Part shown: piece after piece, positions 27,755 to 36,956 of the stretch
Layout: each line of letters begins with the position of its first letter
Position numbering within the stretch: the stretch's first letter is position 1
Source: Actinomyces oricola
GTDB lineage: Bacteria > Actinomycetota > Actinomycetes > Actinomycetales > Actinomycetaceae
Direction of reading: 5' to 3'
Length of the DNA: 64,000 nt
Assembly (NCBI RefSeq): GCF_004104015.1
Contig: NZ_RYFV01000007.1
Coordinates: 43,058-107,057, forward strand
The notes under the pieces: generated by a model
The model's input: the letters and a program-made list of their open reading frames with translations, nothing else
What the model was told of the DNA's origin: nothing
Databases searched by the model: none
Translations under genes and position numbers: made by a program

Positions 27755-29358
27755 TAGCGCCCTCCGCTTACGCGGCCCGCACCGACCAGGTCGGGGCCCG
27801 GGGCCGGCACGGGCTCGCGGCGCACGCTCGGTAGCGGCAGCGCCACCGGGGCGCCCGGCGTGGGCGGGCCGGAGGCCTCGCGGTGGCAGGCGGAGGGCGC
27901 TCCCTCGCCCAGGAGAGTGCGCACGTCCTCGCCCATAGCGGCCATCCCGCGGGGGATCTCCGGTTTCGCGGTGGGGATGACGTAGCGGTCGTCGAACTTG
28001 GCGATGGCCAGAAGGCGGTACATGCTCTCCACCTGCTCCCCGCTCATGCCCACGGCGCCGGCGATCTCAGGGGAGGGCGGGCGCCCCAGGCGCACCTCGC
28101 GCATGTGGCAGCGCATGGCGGCCAGGCGCCGCAGCACCAGCTCGACGGTGTCGGTGTCCCCGGCGGTGAACAGTCCGGCCAGATACTCCAGGGGGATGCG
28201 CATCTCTGAGACGGCGGTCAGCAGCACCTTGTGGTCCTCGCCGTCGAGCCCCGCGGCCACGGCCTCATCCACAATGGGGGACAGCGGCGGGATGTACCAG
28301 ACCATGGGCATGGTGCGGTACTCCGGGTGCAGCGGAAGAGCCACCTCATAGGTGGAGATGAGGTCCCACACCGGGGAGGCCTGGGCGGCCTCGACCCAGG
28401 TGGCCGGCACGCCCTCGGCCCGGGCGGCGGAGACGACCCGCGGGTCGTAGGGATCCAGAAGGATCTCGCGTTGGGCCCGGTAGAGGTCTTGGGGGTCCTC
28501 AATGGCGGCCGCCTGGGAGACGCGGTCGGCGTCGTAGAGCAGGACCCCCAGGTAGCGCAGTCGCCCCACGCAGGTCTCGGAGCACACCGTGGGCTCGCCC
28601 ACCTCCAGACGCGGGTAGCACAGGGTGCACTTCTCAGCCTTACCCGTGTGGTGGTTGAAGTAGACCTTCTTGTAGGGGCAGGCCGACACGCACATGCGCC
28701 AACCGCGGCAGGCATCCTGGTCCACCAGGACAATGCCGTCCTCAGTGCGCTTATACATGGCACCGCTGGGGCAGGCCGATACGCAGGTGGGGTTGAGGCA
28801 GTGCTCGCATATGCGCGGCAGGTAGAACATGAAGGCCTGGTCGATCTCAGTGGTGACCTTGCGGCTCATGGCGGTTAGGACGGGATCGTCCTGCAGGGTC
28901 CGCGTGGAGCCGCCCAGGTCGTCATCCCAGTTGGGCCCCCACTCAATGGTGGGCATGTACTCGCCGGTGAGTTGGCTCTTGGCGCGCGCCACCGGCAGGG
29001 CGGGGGAGTCCTTGGGGGCGGAGAGAAGACGGTCATACTCGTAGGTCCACGGCTCGTAATAATCCTGGACACCGGGCATATCCGGGTTGGCGAAGATCTG
29101 GGCCAGGCGCCGCAGGCGCCCTCCCGAACGAGGGCGCAGCCGCCCGCCGGGGGTGCGCTCCCAGCCGCCCCTCCAACGGTTCTGATCCTCCCAGGTGCGC
29201 GGGTAGCCCACGCCGGGTCGGGTCTCGACATTGTTGAACCACATGTACTCGGTGCCCTCGCGGTTCGTCCACGCCTGCTTGCACGTCACCGAGCAGGTGT
29301 GGCAGCCAATGCACTTGTCGAGGTTCATTACCATGGCGATTTGGGCCATGACCTTCAT
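27754..29358 (-). CDS. narH: Respiratory nitrate reductase, beta subunit NarH
   Basis: This is the Fe-S electron-transfer subunit between NarI and NarG. The 534-residue protein has the cysteine clusters CIGCHTCSVTC near the start, CEHCLNPTCVSACPSG and CRGWRMCVSACPYKK in the middle, where the Trp marks the 3Fe-4S site, and CTLCYPR and CSETCVG after them. The ATG overlaps the narG stop and has a strong AGGAGG site. The tail is Pro-rich and slightly longer than usual. Confidence 0.96.
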   Translation of the reverse strand: MKVMAQIAMVMNLDKCIGCHTCSVTCKQAWTNREGTEYMWFNNVETRPGVGYPRTWEDQNRWRGGWERTPGGRLRPRSGGRLRRLAQIFANPDMPGVQDYYEPWTYEYDRLLSAPKDSPALPVARAKSQLTGEYMPTIEWGPNWDDDLGGSTRTLQDDPVLTAMSRKVTTEIDQAFMFYLPRICEHCLNPTCVSACPSGAMYKRTEDGIVLVDQDACRGWRMCVSACPYKKVYFNHHTGKAEKCTLCYPRLEVGEPTVCSETCVGRLRYLGVLLYDADRVSQAAAIEDPQDLYRAQREILLDPYDPRVVSAARAEGVPATWVEAAQASPVWDLISTYEVALPLHPEYRTMPMVWYIPPLSPIVDEAVAAGLDGEDHKVLLTAVSEMRIPLEYLAGLFTAGDTDTVELVLRRLAAMRCHMREVRLGRPPSPEIAGAVGMSGEQVESMYRLLAIAKFDDRYVIPTAKPEIPRGMAAMGEDVRTLLGEGAPSACHREASGPPTPGAPVALPLPSVRREPVPAPGPDLVGAGRVSGGR

Positions 29359-32300
29359 GAGAACGTCACCTCCTGGTTGCTGCGGCGGCGAATGAGAGTG
29401 ACCTCGTCGCGGTTATTGCCGGTGGGCCCCACATAGTTGAAGGCGTAGGACAGCTGCGCGTATCCGCCGGCGAAGTGGGTGGGTTTCAGGACAATGCGGG
29501 TCAGGGAGTTATGGGTGCCGCCGCGCCGCCCGCTGCGCTCCGTCAGCGGGGTGTTCATGGTGCGCTCCTGGGCGTGGTGCATGAAGACCATGCCCTCGGG
29601 GATGCGGTGGGAGACCACGGCCCTGGCCGCCACAATGCCATTGCGGTTGTAGGCCTCGACCCACTCGTTGTCCTTGACCCCGATCTTGTCGGCGTCGGCG
29701 GGGCTCATCCAGATGGTTTGGCCGCCCCGCCCCAGGGTGAGCATGTGCAGATTGTCGTAGTACTGGGAGTGGATGGCCCACTTGTTGTGCGCCGTAATGT
29801 AGCGGACCGCCACCTCGGCGGTGCCCTCCTGGGAGGTGCCCACCATCCCGGGGGGAGCCTCCCCGTACAGGGCGTGCAGGTCCAGCGGGGGCCGGTACAG
29901 GGGCAGGGCCTCACCCAGGTCCCGCATCCAGTCGTGGTCCAGGTAGTAGTGCATGCGCCCGGTCAGCGTGTGCCACGGCTTGGCGTGCTCCACATTGACC
30001 ACGAAGGCCGAATAGCGCCTGCCGCCGTGCTCCGACCCCGACCACTCCGGGGTGGTGATGACCGGCTGCGGCTTGACCTGGGTGTCGGCGAAGGTGACCT
30101 GCTTACCGGCCTCCTCCTCACTGAGCTCGACCAAGGGGGTGCCGGTGCGCGCCGACAGGGTCGCCCAGCCGGTGGTGGCCAGGCGCCCGTTGGTGGCGCC
30201 CGACAGGTGCATGACGGTGTCACCGGCCCTAATGGGAGTGTTGCACAGGGGCCGCCCCCGGGCCGCCCCGGCGCCGGTGCCGTGGGCGCGGGCCAGCCTC
30301 TCAATCTCCTTGTCGGGTTTCAGCATGATCCCCTTAGCGGGGATGCCCGCCTTGTCGACCAGCGGGCCGACGGCGTCGAACTTATTGCGGATCTGGGTGT
30401 AGTCCCGCTCCACGGGCACCAGTTTGGGCATTGTCACCCCCGGGATCCACCCCTGGGGCAGCCCGGAGACGTCCCCATGGGCCATGGTCATGGCGTCGGG
30501 GGTGTCATGGGTCAGCGGGGCGGCCACAATGTCGGTCTGGGTGCCCAGGTACTTCGGCGCCCATTGGGAGACCATGGCCGCGAGCTGCTGGTAGATCTCG
30601 AAGTCGCTGCGGGCCTCCCACGGCGGATCAATGGCCGCGTTGAAGGAATGGATGAAGGGGTGCATGTCCGTGGTGGACAGGTCGTACTTCTCGTACCAGG
30701 TGGCGGCGGGCAGCACAATGTCGGAGTGCAGCGTGGTGGAGGTGTTGCGGAAGTCCGCGGTCCACATGAGGTCGAGCTTGCCCTTGGGCGCCTCCCGCCG
30801 CCAGGTCATGGACGCCGGACGCGCCTCGGGGGGAGCCTCGGCGGCATTGACGTCGTTGTCCGCGCCCACCATGTGGCGCAGGAAGAACTCCGTGCCCTTC
30901 GCCGAGCTGCCCAACAGATTAGTGCGCCAGGAGGCCAGGATCCGCGGGAAGTTCTCGGGGGCGTCAGGGTCCTCGCAGGCGAAACGCAGGGTGCCCGCCT
31001 CCAGTTCGCGCACCACGTAGTCCGCGGGGTCCGCCCCCGCCTCCTTGGCCTGCTGGCCCAGCAGCAGCGGATTGCGGTTGAAGGTCGGGTAGGACGGCGT
31101 CCATCCCCGCTTCATCGCCTCCACCATGGTGTCGGTGGTCGTCTTGCCGGCCATGGTGCCCGGGCCCAGGGGGGAGGCCAGGCGCTCGGCCCTGGTGGTG
31201 TCGTAGCGCCACTGGTCGGTGGTGATGTACCAAAAGCCGGTGGAAATCATCTGGCGGGCGGGGCGGTGCCAATCCAGGGCGAAGGCGAACTGGGCCCAGC
31301 CGGCAATGGGGCGGACCTTCTCCTGACCCACGTAGTGCGCCCAGCCGCCGCCGTTAATGCCCTGAGTGCCGCACATGGAGGTCAGCGCCAGGATTGTCCG
31401 GTAGAGCTGGTCGGCGTGGTAGTAGTGGTTAATGCCCGCCCCCATAATGATCTGGGAGCGCCCCTGGGACTCCAAGGCATTGGTGGCGAAATCGCGGGCC
31501 ACCCGGATCATGGCCGGGCCGCTCACCCCGGTAATCTCACTGGCCCACCCCGGCGTGCCGGGCACCGTGGCGTCCTGATAGTTCTCCGGCCACTGGCCGG
31601 GCAGGCCGGGTCGCGCCACCGCGTACTGGGCCAGGAGCAGGTCGTAGACGGTGGTGACCAGGCGGCCGTCGGCCAGGCGCACGGCGGGGACACCGCGGAG
31701 CACCACCCCGGCGCCCACCGAGCCCCCCGCAGGAGTGCTGGAGGCGGGAAGGTCGAATCGCGGCAGGAGGACCTCGGCGGCTTCAACGGCGCCACCGCCC
31801 TGCCCCACCTCCTCCATGCTCATGACCGGGTCCACGCCCTCCATGAGCAGATTCCACCGGCCCTCGCCCTCCGGGGTGAAACGATCCGCCAGCGTGCCGC
31901 CCGGGTCGACCGGGCCGCGCTCGCGGTCCCACACCAGGGGGCGGAAGTCGTTCCTGGGCAGGCCCTCGGCCACGCCGTCGACCTGTGAGGCGGTCAGGAA
32001 GCGGCCCGGCACCAGGCCGTCCCCGGTGGGTGAGGGCTCCAAAGCGATGAGGAAGGGGGAGTCGGTGTGGCGGCGCATGTAGTCCAGGAAGTAGGGCTCG
32101 CCTCTAGCCACATGGAACTCGGTGAGGATGACGTGGCCCATGGCCTGGGCCAGGGCCCCGTCGGTGCCGGGGGCGACGCGCAGCCACTGGTCGGCGAACT
32201 TGGTGTTGTCGGCGAAGTCGGGGGATACCGCCACCACCTTCTGCCCGTGGTAGCGGGCCTCGGTCATGAAGTGGGCGTCCGGGGTGCGGGTCAGGGGCAG

Positions 32301-33137
32301 GTTCGAGCCCCACATAATGAGGTATTGGGCGTTGTACCAGTCGCCGGCCTCGGGCACGTCGGTCTGGTCGCCGAAGACCTGCGGGGAGGCCGGGGGCAGA
32401 TCGGCGTACCAGTCGTAGAAGGAGAGCATGGTGCCGCCAATGAGCTCGTGGAAGCGGGCCCCGGCGCCATAGGAGATCATGGACATGGCCGGGATGACGG
32501 AGAATCCGGCGCAGCGGTCCGGGCCCCAGGTGCGAATAGTGTGCACGTAGGCGGCGGCAATGATCTCCATGGCCTCGTCCCAGCCCACGCGCACCATGCC
32601 GCCCTTGCCGCGGGCTGACTTATAGGCGCGGCTTGTGGCTTCGTCCCCGGTGACCTGCGCCCAGGCGGCTACGGCGTCGCCGTCGGCGCGCTTCTTGGCG
32701 GCGCGGAACGCGTCCAGGAGAACCGAGCGCACATAGGGGTAGCGGATGCGCGTGGGGGAGTAGGTGTACCAGGAGAAGGCGGCGCCGCGCGGGCAGCCGC
32801 GGGGCTCGTACTCGGGCATATCCGGCCCCGTGGTGGGGTAATCGGTGATCTGCTTCTCCCAGGTGATAATGCCGTCGGTGACATACACCTCCCAGGCGCA
32901 CGAGCCGGTGCAGTTCACCCCGTGGGTGGAGTGGACCATTCTGTCGTGGCTCCAGCGGTGCCGGTAGAAGGTGTCGGCCTCGCGCCCGCCGGACAGGAAC
33001 AGACGACGGGCATCCTGGCTGGGGGTGCCCCGGCGCAGGTAGGAGCCCAGGGCGAACAGTCCCGGCACGTTCTCCACCGGGCCCGCGGAGGCCGGGATGA
33101 TCGGGCGGTCGGCGGGCTGGGGGCCTGAAGCGGTCAT
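29355..33137 (-). CDS. narG: Respiratory nitrate reductase, alpha subunit NarG
   Basis: This is the catalytic subunit that reduces nitrate to nitrite at a bis-MGD molybdenum centre. The 1260-residue protein has the FS0 cluster ligands in HGVNCTGSCAWEVYV and PRGCPRGA, and the Mo-Asp region YDWYADLPPASPQVFGDQTDVPE. The C-terminal domain holds typical cofactor contacts (ARAVVSHRIPEGMVFMHHAQER). There is no Tat signal, as in other NarG proteins. It is the first structural gene after narK and is followed by narH, narJ and narI. Confidence 0.97.
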   Translation of the reverse strand: MTASGPQPADRPIIPASAGPVENVPGLFALGSYLRRGTPSQDARRLFLSGGREADTFYRHRWSHDRMVHSTHGVNCTGSCAWEVYVTDGIITWEKQITDYPTTGPDMPEYEPRGCPRGAAFSWYTYSPTRIRYPYVRSVLLDAFRAAKKRADGDAVAAWAQVTGDEATSRAYKSARGKGGMVRVGWDEAMEIIAAAYVHTIRTWGPDRCAGFSVIPAMSMISYGAGARFHELIGGTMLSFYDWYADLPPASPQVFGDQTDVPEAGDWYNAQYLIMWGSNLPLTRTPDAHFMTEARYHGQKVVAVSPDFADNTKFADQWLRVAPGTDGALAQAMGHVILTEFHVARGEPYFLDYMRRHTDSPFLIALEPSPTGDGLVPGRFLTASQVDGVAEGLPRNDFRPLVWDRERGPVDPGGTLADRFTPEGEGRWNLLMEGVDPVMSMEEVGQGGGAVEAAEVLLPRFDLPASSTPAGGSVGAGVVLRGVPAVRLADGRLVTTVYDLLLAQYAVARPGLPGQWPENYQDATVPGTPGWASEITGVSGPAMIRVARDFATNALESQGRSQIIMGAGINHYYHADQLYRTILALTSMCGTQGINGGGWAHYVGQEKVRPIAGWAQFAFALDWHRPARQMISTGFWYITTDQWRYDTTRAERLASPLGPGTMAGKTTTDTMVEAMKRGWTPSYPTFNRNPLLLGQQAKEAGADPADYVVRELEAGTLRFACEDPDAPENFPRILASWRTNLLGSSAKGTEFFLRHMVGADNDVNAAEAPPEARPASMTWRREAPKGKLDLMWTADFRNTSTTLHSDIVLPAATWYEKYDLSTTDMHPFIHSFNAAIDPPWEARSDFEIYQQLAAMVSQWAPKYLGTQTDIVAAPLTHDTPDAMTMAHGDVSGLPQGWIPGVTMPKLVPVERDYTQIRNKFDAVGPLVDKAGIPAKGIMLKPDKEIERLARAHGTGAGAARGRPLCNTPIRAGDTVMHLSGATNGRLATTGWATLSARTGTPLVELSEEEAGKQVTFADTQVKPQPVITTPEWSGSEHGGRRYSAFVVNVEHAKPWHTLTGRMHYYLDHDWMRDLGEALPLYRPPLDLHALYGEAPPGMVGTSQEGTAEVAVRYITAHNKWAIHSQYYDNLHMLTLGRGGQTIWMSPADADKIGVKDNEWVEAYNRNGIVAARAVVSHRIPEGMVFMHHAQERTMNTPLTERSGRRGGTHNSLTRIVLKPTHFAGGYAQLSYAFNYVGPTGNNRDEVTLIRRRSNQEVTFS

Positions 33138-33225
33138 CGATGGTCCTTAGTGGTCCTTCTGGGGTCGGGTGGGTTGTGGGGTATAGGGCTTCTGGGGTCC
33201 GCCATAGGGGGCGTTGGCGCGCTCG

Positions 33226-34554
33226 TCACCCGGGGCGGGCGGCGCCGGGCCGGGCGTAGCGCAGCCAGCAGATAACGGCGCACAGCAGGCAGAAGAGTGC
33301 CGAGGCGTAGAAGAAAAGTGAGGCGGGTATGGCTGAGAGGGCCACGCCAACTAGGAATGGTCCTAGGGATGCCACCGCGGCGGTGAAGCCGATGGCTCCG
33401 CCGGCCTGGCGCTTGGGCATAATCATGGGCATTTGTTTGAAGGTGGCGGCGTTGCCGACTCCCGCGAAGAAGAACATGGCCAGCAGACCGGCCAGGAAGA
33501 TCTTGAAGTCGCCCGGTTCATTGGCGGTGGCCAGGCTCCACCCGCAAAAACCCAGGGTTGTAGCCATGCCCAGGGCCGAGACGAAGGTCCAAATGGCGCC
33601 ACCGAAGCGGTCGCACAACGGGCCCCAGGCGAAGCGCAGTACCGATCCGATCAAGGCCCCCAGGAACGCGTAACTGGCGCCCTTGGGCAGATCCGCTTCG
33701 GCGAAGGAGGAGGCCAGGGGGGAGGAGGCCCCGAAATTGTTGTTAATGATCAGGGCGGTCTGAGCGGCGAAGCCCGAGAAAATACCGAAGGTCATAATGT
33801 AGAGCACCGTCATCAGCCAGGTATCGGGGTTGGAGAAGATGTCCAACTGCTGACGGACATTGGCCTTGAGCGGCACGTCCTTGAGGTATCGGAAGGACAG
33901 GGCGGCGGCGATGAGGCTCCACGGCAGGAAGAAGACCGTGGCGTTGACCACCATGGGCGCGTCCGGGGCGTGGGGCTCGATCCAGGTCAGGCCGAACAGG
34001 CTGGTGGACATGAGGAAGGGTGCGGCCAACTGGATAATGCTCATGCCCATGTTGCCGAGCCCGCCTTGAAGCCCCAGGGCGGTGCCGGTCAGGCGCTTGG
34101 GGAAGAAGAAGCCCGTGGAGGGCATGTACCCCGAGAAGGTGGCGGCCCCGATCCCGCAGGTGAAGGCCAGGGCCAACAGCACCCCGAAGGAGGTTTCGTG
34201 GTTCTGCACCGCGAAGAACCATCCCAGCATTGGCAGGACGAACAGCAGTGAGGACCAGCCGATCATGCGCCTGGTGCCAATGGTGGCGGGCAGGAACATG
34301 TAGACCAGGCGCAGCAGCCCGCAGGACAGGCCCGGCATGGAGGTGAGCCAGTACAACTGGCCCTTGGACAGGTCGAATCCGATCTCATTGAGCCTGGGCG
34401 CAATGGCGCTGGGCAGGAACCACACGGTGAAGCCGAGCATGAGGGAGTAGGTGGTGATGGCCAGGGTGCGCCAGGCGATCGAGGCCGACCAGGTTTCAGG
34501 CTTCTCAGGGTTCCATCCGACCAGGATCCGGCCGGAGGTGTCGAGCGTGGTCAT
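33226..34554 (-). CDS. narK: Nitrate/nitrite transporter NarK (MFS)
   Basis: This 442-residue major-facilitator protein with about twelve membrane helices brings nitrate in and removes nitrite. The family motifs GLGNMGMSIIQLAAP and GVGNAATFKQMPMIMP (nitrate signature regions) are visible. The ATG at 34554 has GGAGG just upstream; the frame extends further upstream without coding features. It is 88 bases ahead of narG on the same strand, so narKGHJI is probably one operon. Confidence 0.95.
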   Translation of the reverse strand: MTTLDTSGRILVGWNPEKPETWSASIAWRTLAITTYSLMLGFTVWFLPSAIAPRLNEIGFDLSKGQLYWLTSMPGLSCGLLRLVYMFLPATIGTRRMIGWSSLLFVLPMLGWFFAVQNHETSFGVLLALAFTCGIGAATFSGYMPSTGFFFPKRLTGTALGLQGGLGNMGMSIIQLAAPFLMSTSLFGLTWIEPHAPDAPMVVNATVFFLPWSLIAAALSFRYLKDVPLKANVRQQLDIFSNPDTWLMTVLYIMTFGIFSGFAAQTALIINNNFGASSPLASSFAEADLPKGASYAFLGALIGSVLRFAWGPLCDRFGGAIWTFVSALGMATTLGFCGWSLATANEPGDFKIFLAGLLAMFFFAGVGNAATFKQMPMIMPKRQAGGAIGFTAAVASLGPFLVGVALSAIPASLFFYASALFCLLCAVICWLRYARPGAARPG

Positions 34555-34734
34555 GGTCCTCCTGAGTGTGGTGCTGTGAGGATTTGGCCGATGCCTGTGC
34601 GCGGGCGAACGGCTCCTTTGCGCGCCCTCCCGCTGCCCCCATGATGGGGCACGCGCCGCGCCTCTCCTACCGGGCCCTAGATTCCCTTGGTATGGCGGGG
34701 ATTCCCGACCCTGGTTTGTTACGGGTCGAGACGT

Positions 34735-34763
34735 ATTATGCAAGTGTGGTGTGACATTAACAA
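34735..34763 (-). promoter_or_regulatory. narK: Promoter for narK
   Basis: On the minus strand TTGTTA and CATAAT are separated by exactly 17 bases, a good sigma-70-type promoter in very GC-rich DNA. The start site would be about 170 bases before narK. The -35 box lies within GTGTGACATTAACAACAC, whose outer arms form GTGT-N10-ACAC and whose left half TGTGA resembles Crp/Fnr half-sites. The rest of the 333-base gap between narK and mog holds no gene, only the 9-bp repeat before mog. Confidence 0.6.
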
Positions 34764-34821
34764 CACGTTGGCCTGTGCTCGGGTGGAAGCGCCCCCGGTG
34801 GGGCGGCTGCCGGGCCCTGTC

Positions 34822-34848
34822 CTCAGGGTTCTCAGGGTTCTCAGGGTT
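34822..34848. repeat. 9-bp tandem repeat upstream of mog, three copies
   Basis: Three exact CTCAGGGTT units end 39 bases before the mog start, in its likely leader or promoter. Confidence 0.8.
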
Positions 34849-34887
34849 CTTCGCCGGGAGCGCGCCGTCCGCCGGTACTGTGAGGCC

Positions 34888-35421
34888 ATGAGTGAGCCGC
34901 CAATCGTCCAAAAGGGGCTCCAGCCCCTGGCCGAGCCCGTCAAGGGCGCTGTTATTACCGTCTCGGACCGCTGCGCAAGTGGTGAGCGCGAGGATCTTTC
35001 CGGGCCGCTGGCCCAGCGCCTGCTGGGCCAGCACGACGTCGTTGTGGCCGGCGTGCAACTGGTGCCCGACGGCGTCGAGTCGGTGCGCGCAGCCATTGAG
35101 CAGGCCCTGGTCGAGGGCGCCCGCGTCATTGTGACCACCGGGGGCACTGGCGTGACCCCGCACGACCTCACCCCGGAGGGCACCGCCCCTCTGCTGGAGA
35201 GCCGGCTAGAGGGTATAGAGGCGCAGATCCGCGCTCATGGCCTGACCAAGACCCCACTGGCCGGCCTGTCCCGGGGACTGGTGGGCGTGACCGGCCGCGG
35301 GGCTCATGACGCCCTGGTCGTCAACGCTCCCGGCTCACGCGGCGGCGTCAAGGACACTGTGGCCGTCATTGGCCCATTGGTGCCCCACGTCCTGGAACAA
35401 CTCGGCGGCGGCGACCACTGA
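34888..35421 (+). CDS. mog: Molybdopterin adenylyltransferase, Mog/MoaB family
   Basis: This enzyme adenylates molybdopterin to prepare metal insertion by MoeA. The 177-residue protein has the family segments AVITVSDRCASGEREDLSGP, VIVTTGGTGVTPHDLTPE and a C-terminal NAPGSRGGVKDTVAVIGPL. The ATG at 34888 with GTGAGG upstream fits the family start; the open frame before it is leader sequence. It is divergent from narK and convergent with mobA. Confidence 0.92.
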   Translation: MSEPPIVQKGLQPLAEPVKGAVITVSDRCASGEREDLSGPLAQRLLGQHDVVVAGVQLVPDGVESVRAAIEQALVEGARVIVTTGGTGVTPHDLTPEGTAPLLESRLEGIEAQIRAHGLTKTPLAGLSRGLVGVTGRGAHDALVVNAPGSRGGVKDTVAVIGPLVPHVLEQLGGGDH

Positions 35422-35588
35422 CCCGGCTGACTCGGCGCCCCCACCACGGGCCGACGCCGAGGTCACCGCCCGCCGCCGCGCCCCGGCTGCGGGTCCGCCG
35501 CAGGCGGTGCGGCTGGGCGGGGTGATAACGCCACCCCGATCCGCCCCGGCCGCGAGTCCGCGAATCGCTCCCGGTCGGCGCCGCTTAA

Positions 35589-35660
35589 GGGCGCCAGGCG
35601 CAGCGGGCCGCCCCCGCCATCGACCCGGACCGGGCCCCTGCCCTCAGGGGCGCCAGGCGC
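35589..35660. repeat. 13-bp direct repeat at the 3' end of mobA
   Basis: GGGCGCCAGGCGC occurs at 35589-35601 and again at 35648-35660. The second copy covers the last codons of mobA and the first lies about 45 bases past its stop. The 222-base gap between mog and mobA holds no gene. Confidence 0.7.
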
Positions 35661-36468
35661 GTATGGACTCCCAGGTGTCCAGATCCTGCACCGCCGCGGC
35701 CCGTGAGCCGAGGTCTACCGCCTGCACCTCCAGCCCCGCCAGCGCCCGGCGCACCGCCACGTCCCGCAGCACCCGGCCACCAGGGGCGACGGCGCGATTC
35801 AGCGCCCCGGTCCGGTAGATCCCCAGCAGGTACTGGCGGTGAGATTCGTCCTGCGCGCAGGCGCCTTCCAGCTCCGAAACGGACAATATGCGGGCCAGCA
35901 GGCTGGGCAGGGCCTGCCAGCACTGCGGGGCGTCGCAGGTCAGCACCGCCGTCAGGGCGGCCGGCCGGCCGCCGGCGGCCGCAGCCAGGCGTGCCAACTC
36001 GACCAGCCCGGCCCCAATTCCGGCCACCGGTCCGCCCAGAGGAGGGTCCTCCAAGGCCCGCCCCGCCCACGCGGGCAGGCGGACCTGGGCAGGAGCCACC
36101 ACCACGGTGCGCCCCGGGCCTATCCTGCTGCCGCGCAGGCTGCGCACCCCGGCCAGCACATGGTCGATCATCCGGGCCCCGGCCACGACCACATCCGGCT
36201 TGGAGACTCCACCGAGGCGCCGCCCCGTGCCCCCGGCCAGCACAAGAACATCCAGCGGCTCCTGGCCGGGGCGCCCGAACTGCGGGCCGTCGGCCGACTC
36301 CGCGTTAGCGGGGGCCCGCCGGGCCCCGACCGGCCCCACCGCCCGACAGTGCCTCCCCTCCTCCGCCGGCTCCGGCGGGTTCTCCGCGGGCGATGGGCCC
36401 TCCGGCGGGTCCCCGGCGGGTTGCGGGGCCCCGGCCGGCCCGGCCCCTCCTGGCGGCTCAGTGGTCAT
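35644..36468 (-). CDS. mobA: Molybdenum cofactor guanylyltransferase MobA
   Basis: MobA adds GMP to the molybdenum cofactor, making the bis-MGD form needed by NarG. The nucleotide-binding motif LAGGTGRRLGGVSKPDV lies at about residues 76-92, after a 70-residue Pro/Glu-rich extension that is unusual in length and may reflect a later true start. Further matches are PPLGGPVAGIGAGL and LTCDAPQCW. The ATG overlaps the moaC stop by 11 bases, placing it in the moeA-moaC-mobA operon. Confidence 0.88.
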   Translation of the reverse strand: MTTEPPGGAGPAGAPQPAGDPPEGPSPAENPPEPAEEGRHCRAVGPVGARRAPANAESADGPQFGRPGQEPLDVLVLAGGTGRRLGGVSKPDVVVAGARMIDHVLAGVRSLRGSRIGPGRTVVVAPAQVRLPAWAGRALEDPPLGGPVAGIGAGLVELARLAAAAGGRPAALTAVLTCDAPQCWQALPSLLARILSVSELEGACAQDESHRQYLLGIYRTGALNRAVAPGGRVLRDVAVRRALAGLEVQAVDLGSRAAAVQDLDTWESIRAWRP

Positions 36469-36955
36469 GGCCGCCGCGCACCCAATCGCCCGAACGCCCC
36501 CCGGACTTGGCGGTGACCTGGGCGTGGGCCAGCGCCACGTCGCGGTCCACGCCCTTCACCATGTCCACGACGGCCAGGCCCGCCACAGTCGCGGCCGTCA
36601 ACGCCTCCATCTCCACACCGGTGCGGTCGACGGTGCGCACCGTGGCCTCAATGCGCACACCGCCCTCAACGACCTCCAGGTCCACGCGGCAACCGTGCAC
36701 CCCAATGACATGGGCCAAGGGCAGCAGTTCAGGAACCCTCTTGGCGGCGGCTATCCCGGCGATTCGGGCCACGGCCAGCACATCGCCCTTGGGGATGGTG
36801 CCCTCGCGCAGGGCGGTCACCACCTGCGGGGAGCAGGTCACCAGCGCCTGGGCGCCCGCGGTGCGCACAGTTGGGGTCTTGGCGCTCACGTCCACCATGC
36901 GGGCGGCGCCGGCGTCGTCGAGGTGCGTCAGGCGAACCGGGACGGGGGCAGCCAT
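36458..36955 (-). CDS. moaC: Cyclic pyranopterin monophosphate synthase MoaC
   Basis: MoaC forms cyclic pyranopterin monophosphate from the MoaA product. The 165-residue protein contains MVDVSAKTPTVRTA, KGDVLAVARIAGIAAAKR, LPLAHVIGVHGCRVDLE and EMEALTAATVAGLAVVDMVK, which hold the family's active-site Lys, His and Glu. The ATG begins 1 base after the moeA stop, with GGAG inside the end of moeA. Confidence 0.95.
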   Translation of the reverse strand: MAAPVPVRLTHLDDAGAARMVDVSAKTPTVRTAGAQALVTCSPQVVTALREGTIPKGDVLAVARIAGIAAAKRVPELLPLAHVIGVHGCRVDLEVVEGGVRIEATVRTVDRTGVEMEALTAATVAGLAVVDMVKGVDRDVALAHAQVTAKSGGRSGDWVRGGHDH

Positions 36956-36956
36956 G

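Noticed and set aside
29475..31988. An 837-codon open frame on the plus strand opposite narG
   Set aside because: It is a GC-skew shadow of narG: low-complexity Gly/Val/Gln-rich sequence, no ribosome-binding site and no family feature.
34555..35163. Longer N-terminus for NarK overlapping mog
   Set aside because: The frame extends antisense to mog; the ATG at 34554 has GGAGG and fits the MFS start.
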